DNA from: Lepidostoma basale
Lineage: Eukaryota; Arthropoda; Insecta; Trichoptera; Lepidostomatidae
Reading direction: 5' to 3'
Assembly: GCA_022606425.2 (NCBI GenBank)
Contig: JAHDVF020000068.1
Span: 620,001 to 684,000, forward strand
Length of the DNA stretch: 64,000 bases
The number at the start of each line of letters is the position of its first letter. Position 1 is the first letter of the stretch. Positions 10,550 through 20,000 of the stretch are shown in pieces. Made by a program: the position numbers and the translations under genes. Under the pieces are notes generated by a model that saw nothing but the letters and a program-made list of their open reading frames with translations, was not told where the DNA came from and did not search any database.

Positions 10550-12141
10550 ATGGAAGCGAATACCGAAGTTGTGAAGATACCCGGAGAATTCTTCAACAAT
10601 GTACTCAATGACGTTTTAACCCGAGAGCTTAACCGTCGCGTTGCCATGTGGTCAATTGAGTTTCCACTGCCAATTTAAAGTTGATTTTCTTAAAACCTAT
10701 GGACCCTAATATTATAAAAAAAATTGTAATCCTCCATTGAAGTGTTCTCAATATTCCGTAATAAAAAAAAAGCAAAAAATTACTTCCTTCATCCCAAAAA
10801 AAAATATTTTCTAAGACTGCCCTCACCTTCATTCGTGTTAAGGTAGAATTTGTTTTGCTAATATTTACAACTTTATCAAAAGTGACAAATACTTACTCGC
10901 TGTTTTGAACGTATTATAAATTATATGTTTGACCTTTTCATAGGTACGTAATAATATAGACTGTGGAGAAAACGCAGCACGCAACTTAATAATATCAGAA
11001 CTGTGAAAATATTAACACTTTACCAAAAGGGACAAATATTAATACGTACTCGTTGTCTTGAACGTACTATACATTTTGCCTAGGTGCCTTTATCATACGT
11101 AAAATCTCGTAAAGTTTCGCCCCGCCGGCCGCCGGCCGCAAGACATGTTTATACTTGATGTCAGTCGCTCGTATGCTGTGACGCATTCCATATCAGAAAT
11201 CGCATGGTTCCAGAAAAAAATTAATAATGATATGTTTTTCAAATAATTCATGTATGTTATAGATATCGATCTATTCCTAATGAAATTCCCTACAAGATGA
11301 CATAAATTAAATTTTGATTCATCGAGTCATATGCTTGATATTTAGATAAAGTTAGCGGTAAACTGAATTTACCACATGGGAGCGAGCGTTTTGTTTTGAA
11401 CACGGTACGTTAAGGGTTAAAGAATTTACCACAACCATCACTGCAGCTTCTGAAAAAGGAGAGAACTACAACGGCCTCTTGTACTGAATTACTGTTGAAG
11501 GCGTGAAAAAAGAAGACGTTAAATCGGCTTCTCATTTGTCTTTGGTGCTTAAAATTCCACCTCAAATCCCTGGCATAAGAGACAAACTTCCTGTGAGTTT
11601 TATATATAAAAAAGAAGTATACATTTATAAAGTGATTTTGCCGGAACTGTATTCGCTTCAAGATTTATATAATGTTCCAGAATCGAAACGATTTTGCGCC
11701 CCGAAATGCTACAGCGCGGGAGATACAGAATTTGAGGAATATATTCTAATGGAAGACATGTGCGCCAGTGGCTATAATTTAACCGATAGAAGGGTGGCTT
11801 TGACTTACAAGCAGTTGCAGTTAATCCTAAAAAGGCTGGCAAGTTTTCACGCACTTTCATTCGTGCTGAAAAAACTGAAACCCGAAAAGTTTATCGAATT
11901 TTCAAGCTTGGTCAATGATATGTCGGCATACCCTCCAGAATTGATGGGACTATTGTTCTTCTGTAAGTCGGGAGCTATAAGTGTTTTGGAAGATCCTGTG
12001 TTAGTGGAAAAGGCCAGTAACTACGGTTCTCCTGACTGCTTGAAGAAACTGATGTATTTGACTGATCCAGACAGTGTTAAACCTTATTCAGTTATTTGCC
12101 ATGGGGACACTTGGAACAATAATATTTTATTTAAGGTTGAG
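10550..12141 (+). pseudogene. EcKinase variable first exon 1c, broken
   Basis: Exon pieces 10550-10632 and 11417-12141 flank an inserted element. Counting the duplicated TTAA once, they sum to 804 bases, exactly the length of exons 1a and 1b, and end GAG|gtaagt in phase 0. Besides the insertion at codon ~27, codon 50 is TGA where 1a and 1b have an arginine (AGA). The rest is intact, including VICHGDTWNNNILF. Two independent lesions make the copy a pseudo-exon. The downstream open part (from 11503) could look like a gene but lacks the kinase N-terminus. Confidence 0.9.
10633..11416. mobile_element. piggyBac-like non-autonomous element, TTAA target duplication
   Basis: A 784-bp insertion flanked by TTAA at 10629-10632 and 11417-11420, splitting a kinase exon whose sister copies give the empty site. 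Subterminal inverted repeats: CCATGTGGTCAATTGAGTTT near the left end and, reversed, CCATGTGGTAAATTCAGTTT near the right end. The left end starts CC and the right end finishes GG, as in piggyBac-type elements. Inside is a direct repeat of ~110 bp (near 10850-10960 and 11000-11100). No transposase. Confidence 0.75.
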
Positions 12142-12250
12142 GTAAGTAAAGAGCATTTTGAGAGACGACATTTATTATTCTAGCTTTCCGGATCTACATT
12201 CATACCCCGGTGCTACACTCTGATCGTCCAAGTAATAATGTTTCAAATAT

Positions 12251-12660
12251 AGGGTGTTTTTTAAAGAGGTTTGGTTTTTAAACTGGCAATATTGTTTCTA
12301 CAGACTATCAATTTGACAGTTGACAGTTGATTTGTATTCAGTACGTTTTGCCATTTTACTGTAAATAGACTGAGGTCAGAACAGCGGTGTGCAGAACAGT
12401 GCAAATTTATTTTGAAAAATTGATCGTGTACTACGTCCATTTTACGGTCGACATAATCGTCCATCCGAACAAGTTATTCGGAAGACCATGGATCGTTTTC
12501 GCACTAGTGAATAATACGCATCCACAAATACGACAATTGTCAAAAATTGGACTTCACGATTGCGCTTCATTCGAGCTAGCCGTGGGGCTTATATGCCCGA
12601 AATCATATTTAAACAAAAATGGCATAAAATTATCTACTAAATATTTTAAATGTTTTATAC
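12251..12660 (+). mobile_element. Tc/IS630-like transposon, 5' fragment (tentative)
   Basis: Starts AGGGTGTTTTTTAAAGAGG, a terminus style seen in IS630/Tc-like insect elements. Frame-broken coding follows, whose pieces (EQC, SCTTSILRST, IRKTMDRF) look like a helix-turn-helix N-terminus. Possibly the same superfamily as the C-terminal piece at 63450-63900. Too decayed for a firm call. Confidence 0.35.
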
Positions 12661-12679
12661 ACTTATAAAACACTTAAAA

Positions 12680-13133
12680 TATTAACTAAACATTATGTGG
12701 TGTTCTGCCAGTTGATACATATGGTCTTGAAACTGTTACATTGTCCAAACAAAGTGCCAAGAAACTACGAGTGACCCAAAGAGCCATTGAAAGAGCCATG
12801 TTAGGAATAAGCCAAAGAGACAGAGTCAGAAACGATACGGTGAGAGAAAGAACAAAGGTCACTGACATCATCCACCGGGTGGCGACTCTAAAATGGCAAT
12901 GGGCAGGTCGCGTAGCCAGAAGCCCAGATGAAAAATGGACAAGAAGACTGCTGACTTGGAGACCGTGGACGGCAAAGAAGTGCAGGGCGACCGCAACTAC
13001 GGTGGAAGGATGATCTGAACAGACACGTCGAAATAACCTGGATGCAGTCTGCACAGGACATAGTGACATGGAGGCGAATGGAGGAGGCTTTTGTTCAGGA
13101 GTAGACGGGAATAGGCTGAGGAAGAAGAAGAAG
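12680..13133 (+). mobile_element. RTE-like family D, 3' part
   Basis: Encodes LPVDTYGLETVTLSKQSAKK, RVTQRAIERAMLGISQRDRV and VATLKWQWAGRVARSPDEKW on the plus strand. The last part is frame-broken and ends in AGGAAGAAGAAGAAG. Sister copies: 15950-16527 (+) and 44745-45190 (-). This is the RT-distal region with the usual AMLGI and WAGH-like motifs. Confidence 0.8.
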
Positions 13134-13215
13134 AATTCTACACCAGACCAAATACAGTGTGACAATCACACTGCTGACCACGAAGGTCGCATTTGCCAGT
13201 TCCATGCTTCGCATC
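13134..13215 (-). repeat. tRNA-SINE fragment
   Basis: TACACCAGACCAAATACAGT and GACAATCACACTG are the middle of the SINE described at 23484-23741, in reverse orientation. Joined directly to the RTE-D tail. Confidence 0.45.
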
Positions 13216-13888
13216 CATACAAATTGCTGCAAACCAATCCCTTTGATTAAAACTAGTGAAGATGTATCGAATTATTGTTTTATTGGCATCAAATAGTTAT
13301 TTCTGTAGATATTAATACAAGTATGTACTTTTCCCCTTCTATGTCAAATTTTTTTAAATATTGCATACGACCTCCAACTGAAAAAATATATTTAAAATTG
13401 GAATAACCGTCACGATTGATCGAACACCGATTCAACGGTTCAGAGCACCCATTGACAATTATTTTATTTTCTTATAAACGTTTTCTTTTTTTTCCTGAAT
13501 ATGTGGGTCAATGGCTGTATGGTTTTATTGTATCTATTTTGCTAGCATTATTCACGTAGTTATATCAGCCTTAAAATTACAATAGAACTCATATTATCCA
13601 AATTCCGACTATCCAAAACGCTGATTATCAAAACCGGAGCTTGGTTAAACCAGTCACATTAAGATGTGCGTAAGTTAAAAGGCATAGAAGTTCAAGAAAA
13701 GGAAAGGGAAGAGACTGGAGAAGATGAGAATGACATGTCACTTGAGGAATTCAGAAACATTCATCCAATTATCGGAATTTTTGATTATCCGAATGGGGTC
13801 CGGTACCAACTGATTCGGGTAATTTGAGTTCTACTATACCTATATATTTTGCATGTGGATTTGGATAAGTGCGTGGAAGAACTAGAAA
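13216..13888. other. No gene seen
   Basis: AT-rich. It contains TATCCAAATTCCGACTATCC near 13595 and TTATCCGAATGGGG near 13787 in opposite sense, perhaps remnants of a transposon inverted repeat. No coding content. Confidence 0.4.
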
Positions 13889-14135
13889 ACGTTAAAATGT
13901 TGAATAAAAGCAGTGTGAGTTGAAAGAGAAGCCGTGGAAGATCAAGGAAAGCATGGCATGACCAAATTTATCAAATACTAAAAGGCAGCCAAATTCTAAG
14001 TCGGAAAAATCGACACGCGTGTGTGTTACGATGTATAAATGTAGAGGAAAGTAAAGAGTTGTCAGTCCAGAACAGTATGGCTGTCCATCCCCTCTGCCTA
14101 CCCAGTCTGGGAAACGGCTTAGTTAGTTAGTTATT
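13889..14135 (+). mobile_element. RTE-like family A, 3' fragment
   Basis: GCAGTGTGAGT, GGAAAGCATGGCATGACCAA and GTTAGTTAGTTA mark the last ~240 bases of family A. Degenerate, with frame breaks. Confidence 0.7.
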
Positions 14136-14439
14136 TAACAATAAACAAAGTGATGTTTTTCCAACTCCATAGATATGGCAATGAAAATTTTCCTTGATTC
14201 ATAGATAACCAAATAGAATAATTTATTGCAGAAGTTCGCCATCGAAAGTTTTATTGCTATCTCGATTAAGATAGGGACAGAGACAATATATTTTATCGTG
14301 GTACGGTTCAAATTAACGTATATTTAAATGTCTTTCAGATAACGGGCATATTTGTTTTACAAATAGACAACATTTTGATAAGCTGATAGTCTGTCCATCA
14401 CAAATCGGCGAGGGCGACAGTGTATAGTATTCTTCTTCT

Positions 14440-14820
14440 TACAGGTCTGATCAAATCATATCAAATCAAATCAAATCAGATTATTTCATCAATAGACATT
14501 ACAAAATTAAGGTTCAAGGCATTTATTGAGAACAGGTAAACTAATATAATTGTTTATAAAATTAAGAGTAATAAGGTGCCTGCATATCTAACTAAAAATG
14601 TAGCATATAGTTATGAAATATATGACTATTTGACGAGAGGTCATGGTAGATTCCGACTCCGGAGACCCAGACTTGAAAGTACAGAGAAAGGTGTTTTTTT
14701 TATAGAGGATTTAAATTATATAACGAATTGTCAAATGAGGTAAGAGATGCCGGTTCTCTCGCGATCTTTCGTCGAAAATGCTTTCGATATGTTCTAAGTA
14801 CCGATATTTAATATTTTTGT
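14440..14820 (+). mobile_element. CR1/Crack-like C-terminal fragment beside a CR1-B tail
   Basis: At 14455-14510 a (TCAAA)n run plus TTTCATCAATAGACATTACA is the reverse-oriented 3' tail of CR1-B. Next, plus-strand frames encode VPAYLTKNVAYSY, YDYLTRGHGRFRLRRPRLES and, after a frameshift, a LYNELPNEVRDAGSLA-like block, the end of a CR1-type ORF2. Confidence 0.65.
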
Positions 14821-14907
14821 TGTTTTTCTTATTTGCGATTTTTATATTATTAATTAATTGTTTATAAAATATTGCTTTATAAGTTGTAAATATTCCTGTA
14901 ATTTTTT

Positions 14908-15600
14908 ATTTTCTTCTTCTTCTTCTTTTAATAGATCTGACGATCTGTGACACAGAAATCATGTCTCGTCGGATGCTGAGATCCAGCTGTCCTTCCATCT
15001 CTTAGGAGGTCTTCCAGGTGGGCGGTGTCCGGAGGGGATTTCATTAGCGACTGTATATGCAAGTCTGTCACCATCCATTCGGGCTACATGGTCCCTCCAG
15101 TTTCTTCTTCTGGATCTACTCCACAGAACGATATCCTCTATTTCGCAAGTTTTTCTTATGTCTACGTTGCGGACACGATCTCAGAGAGTTTTTCCAGTAA
15201 TTGATCTTAGGACCTTCATCTCCGATGTTCTTAGTAATCCCTTGGTTCGCACAGTGTCGGCCCGCGTCTTTACAGCGTACGTCATGATAGGTCGCACGCA
15301 TGTTTTATAAATTCTGATCTTGCTGTCGATATGCATGTGCTTGTTCCTCCAGATCAGATTACTTACTCCAGAGGCTTTACTAACTAGTTCTCGTACTTCG
15401 GTATAAAGGTCATTTTGGCTGCAGATCTCTACTCCCAAATATCTGAAACTCATTACTTGCTCCACAGGTATATCATCAACAGTCAGCTTACATCTTGTAG
15501 GTTGCCTAGATATAGTGAGACTTTTTGTTTTGTTGACTGATATAGCCATATTTATCCTTTGTGATACTGTGTGGAATTTGTACAACGTTCTTTGCAGTAA
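14908..15600 (-). mobile_element. RTE-like family C, RT-distal part and 3' end
   Basis: Minus-strand blocks in order: INMAISVNKTKSLTISRQP, FRYLGVEICSQNDLYTEV, LIWRNKHMHIDSKIRIYKTC, RPIMTYA, LLRTSEMKVLRSITGKTL, then frame-shifted HVARMDGDRLAYTVANEIPS and GRPPKRWKDSW, ending in a GAA-rich tail at ~14910. This is the best copy of family C in the window. Nonsense and frameshifts break it. Confidence 0.8.
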
Positions 15601-15949
15601 TTTTTTATAACATTTTAAATAAATAAATAATTATCCAAACCATCTCAAAGGATATTTTTAAATGGAATCACTTGCCTTACGTTTCTTCCTTATTTCATAT
15701 TTAATTTTTTTTTTAAATATCTTTCGCCAATTTAGGTTAGCCATTCTGCTTGGGTACTAAGTACCTGTTTGCATACTGATATACCAAAATTATGTTCAAA
15801 TACAGAACACGGTCAGCAGCCAAAGACTGCATTGCTCTGCTGACGTAACAATGCAGGGGTGGACAATGTGTTTAATTTTTTTTTAAATGTTTTAATATAT
15901 GTGCGACAATTTAAAATAAAAAGAGAGTAAAATATAACCTCCAAATATT
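15601..15949. other. No gene seen
   Basis: AT-rich spacer between two oppositely oriented retrotransposon fragments. Confidence 0.5.
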
Positions 15950-16527
15950 TAACGTGGACGGCAACAGAATTGAGAATGTCCAAGAATATACATACTTGGG
16001 ACACAATATTCGATTGGGCCGAGATAACCAAACCGCAGAGCTAAAAAGAAGAATTGAAATAAGCTGGGCAGCTTTCGGAAACACGAGTTACATCCTAAAA
16101 ACCGGAAAATACCGATCAACCTGAAACGAAAAGTCTATGAAGCCTGCGTTCTGCCAGTTGGTACTTATGGTCTTGAAACTGTTACATTGTCCAAACAAAG
16201 TTACGAGAAACTACGAGTGACCCTAAAAGCCATGTTAGGCATAAGCCTAAGAGACAGATTCAGAAACGATACGGTGAGAGAAAAAACAAAAGGTCACTGA
16301 CATCATCCACCGGGTGGCGACTCTAAAATGGCAACGGGCAGATCACGTAGCCAGAAGCTCAAACGAAAAGTGGACAAAAAGACTGCTACTACGGTGGAAG
16401 GATGATCTAAACAGACACGTCGGAATAACCTGATGCAGTCTGCACAGGACAGAGTGACATTGAAGCGAATGGAGGACGCCTTTGTCCAGGAGTGGACGGG
16501 AATAGGCTGAGGAAGAAGAAGAAGAAG
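15950..16527 (+). mobile_element. RTE-like family D fragment
   Basis: Encodes VDGNRIENVQEYTYLGHNIR and AELKRRIEISWAAFG, then across frameshifts the KVTDIIHRVATLKWQ and WKDDLNRHVG blocks. It ends AGGAAGAAGAAGAAGAAG. It is 5' of the family D region seen at 12680, so together they outline the family's C-terminal half. Confidence 0.8.
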
Positions 16528-17090
16528 ATACACCTTCATGTTATGGCATTTTATGGTGACTACTTTTTTTTGTATTTTTTTCATTTTGTAAATTAATTAA
16601 GCAAATAATGAAAATAAATACAAAAAACTGTATTTTTTATGTATATTTAGTTAAAATCCACTTGAGTTTGTGTCTTCGACCGGTTTCGGCAGCTCGCTGC
16701 CATCTTCTAATCAGTACCATAATTTTTTTTTCATTATTTTCTCTACCATGAAATTTCATATAACAAAAATTATTGAGCAGTTGGAAGCACGTTAAACAAT
16801 AATGATTTTAGAGTGCAAAGGGTTCAATATTTTTTCCTATAATATATACTAATGCGTAACTTTATTACGTCCAGTAGAATAAATGTGCTTTTGGCAACCC
16901 TGTATGAGGCACTCTTGTTTTGGAATTTTAAGATTCCAAGAGCAACCCACCTTGCCCCAAGCATTTTCCTCACTTCATTCCTCCGCTTTACTCGCTTTAG
17001 TCTAACAGCTGACACTGTAGTGGCCCAGTATTCGTCGAAGCGTTGAACCGTATAGTTTGATCTCTCTCCGTAATAATACATGCTTTTACA
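16528..17090. other. Upstream of exon 1d; one hammerhead-like motif
   Basis: At 16678-16709 (minus) AGAAGATGGCAGCGAGCTGC is followed by CGAAACCGGTCG: core, hairpin, GAAA, palindrome ACCGGT, then C. The remaining ~380 bases before the 1d ATG are AT-rich. CCAGTATTCG near 17022 could be an initiator, but this is weak. Confidence 0.45.
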
Positions 17091-20000
17091 ATGGACAACA
17101 TCCAAGAAAACGACATACCAGAAGAGTATTCTAATATTCTAAGTGATATAATTGACAGTGAAAATATTAAAGACTATACTACGATTGTTTCACCAGCTTC
17201 TGCCAAAGGAGAAAATTATCTTGGCATCCTGTTTAGAGTGAATATAAGTGGAGTTAACAAAAGTGGCGAAAAATCTGAACTGAATTTGATTCTTAAAATA
17301 CCACCGCAGTTGCATATATTCAGAGAAAAGTTTCCTTTGCACACTCTTTTTGAAAGAGAAGTTTTGGTTTATAAATTGATACTACCGGAATTATGCGCTT
17401 TACAAGATAAATTCAATGTCCCGATATCCGAACAGTTCAAACCCGCGAAATGCTACAGAGCTGATGCTGAAAATTTAAAAGAATATTTGGTTTTAGAAGA
17501 TTTAAATAAGATGGGATTTTATATGGCTAACAGGCGGGAATCTTTAGGATTGAAACATATGAAATTAGTGCTTAAAAGTTTGGCTAGTTTGCACGCGATG
17601 TCTTTCGTGTTGAAGAAAGTGGATCCAGATAAGTTTACAGAACTCTCTTCGTACACGGGTGGAATATTTGATTATAACGACGAGTATTTCCACTTTTTTG
17701 ATCTCTCCAGAGAGAGAGCCATCTCGGTGCTGGATGATCCAGTTTGTATCGAGAGGCTGAAGAAATACGGAGAAGGAATGGGAGACAAGTTAAAGTTCTA
17801 CGTAGAACCAGGACCCTACTCAGTAATATGCCACGGAGATTCATGGAACAATAATATATTATTCAAGTTTGAGGTAATTGTTAATTATAATTTTTAAGAA
17901 TGTCGCGTCAGCTGTTTCGCCAACCGAAGTTGGCATCATCAGGTGTTACAAACAACTTGTTTCAAATCAGTTGTTTGTAACGCCTGATGATGTCAACTCG
18001 GTTTACTGCGACAGCTGTTTCGCCAACCGAAGTTGGTTTCATCAAGTGTTACAAACAAATTGTTTAAATTCAGTTGTTTTTAACACTTGATGCTGCCAAC
18101 ATGGGTTGGTCGCGACAGCTGTTTCGCCAACCGAAGTTGGCATCATCAGGTGTTACAAGCAATTTGTTTAAAATCAGTTTTATATAGCACCTGATGATGC
18201 CAACTTCGGTTTATTGCGACAGCTGTTTCGGCAACCAAAGTTGGCATCATCAGGTGTTACAAAAAAATTATTTAAATTCAGTTGTTTGTAACACTTGATG
18301 ATGCCAACTTCGGATGGTCGCGACAGCTGTTTCGCCAATCGACGTTGGCATCATCAGGTGTTACAAACAACTTCTTTCAACTCAGTTGTTTGTAACACCT
18401 GATGATGCCAACATCGGTTGGTCGCGACAGCACCACTTTAATATAAAATGGTGTTAATACAAATTACTAAAAGTGTATTATTATTTTATTTGATATTAAA
18501 ATTATTTATTTCGGAACGTTTATACTTTTGTTATAACAAATATTATGAAATAATTTAAAGTTCTTATTGAGGTTCAGGTATTAACTTACAACATAGGAAA
18601 CAAATCAAAGATCGGACTTGACGTTAAATTTATTTGATTATTTACAACACAAAGTTATGGCGAATATAGAAGAATTCATCACAATTTACCTTTGGTTAAC
18701 TTTGAATATTAATTAGCTGTTTTATACACTTGTACCTGCAATAAAATTGTCCAATGTATTGCAATTAAAAAAAAACATTAATTAATCGGATATTCATACT
18801 TTGGCACGTATTATATTATTTTTAGTAACATACCTATCTTATGTGGAGAGTAGCATTACTTGCATTAATTTAATACAAATTTGATATTTTTTTACTATTC
18901 GGCATCCGGCCGAATATTAACTTACTATCCATTAGCCAGCCGAATAGTAAAACAAGGCCGGATATCGGATAGACACCGGATATCCGTTTCATCTCTAGTT
19001 TACACATTTGAATCGATTTCTTCTCGTAGAATATAAAAACAACAACACCAAATCATCACGCCGTTTCTCCACAGGGGTAAGCAGAGAGAATGGACCGCCA
19101 CACTACTCTATCCTGACATACCTCTCTAACTTCCTTCACATTCATACAGCGAGTCATACACGCACGTCGATTCTTTCGGCTTCTGACATGACCAACTCTA
19201 AAATTTGATTAATCAAATCAAATCAAATCAAATCAGTTTATTTCATCAACAGACATTACAAAATTTATTTTTAAGGCATCTATTGAGAACAGGTAAAATA
19301 ATATTTTATATATAGTATACTACCAGAAACGCATAAGAGATGGTTCAACATTAGGAAGACAGGATACTCTCCAGAATTAAGAGTATTTGCCTTCTGAACG
19401 TACTTTCACTAACATGGAAGACATCGATCTCCGAGGAGACCGCGTTTAGCAGACTAATTGCTCTTCCCACCGGTGTCACCAGAGGCAGATTGGTTCTGGC
19501 AGCCGGTAGGTCAAACAATCTGTGCTGTCGCTGTCGGAGATATCTATCGGGGACAAAAAGCCGAACACCCTCCAGTACGGCCGAGTTCTCGAAGTATCCC
19601 CTAATTAATCTAAAGAAATGGGTAATTAGATGTCCATCTCTTCGAAGCTGTAGAGAATTGGTTCCGAGCATTCCCAAAAGAAATGCCGTGGGATAGAGCC
19701 AAGGATAGCTACCATACTCCCTCATGTAGAGATACCTCAGAAATTTTTTCTGAACCCTCTCCAGCATAATGGAATATCTCGCCTCGTGAGGACTCCATAT
19801 CACAGAACCACTTTCGAGTCTGCTCCGAACCAATGCGTTGTATAGGACTCTGAGCACATTGGAATCCCTGAAAACTCTGCCGGTCCGGACGATGAAGCCC
19901 AACATCTTCAGTGCAGTGCCACAAATCCTCTCAACATGTGTACGAAAAGTCAGCCTACTCTCATAGATGATCCCGAGATCTCTCATCGTAGATACATGTG

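Noticed and set aside
11503..12183. Intact 226-residue kinase gene
   Set aside because: It is the 3' part of exon 1c downstream of the TGA at codon 50 and lacks the N-terminal lobe; its end reads into the intron past the donor at 12142.
12741..13165. Overlapping long frames on both strands
   Set aside because: The plus strand carries the RTE-D coding region; the minus-strand frame is its shadow.
17901..18431. CRISPR-like array
   Set aside because: The genome is eukaryotic, the units are palindromes of ~104 bp, and the 'spacers' are part of the repeat.
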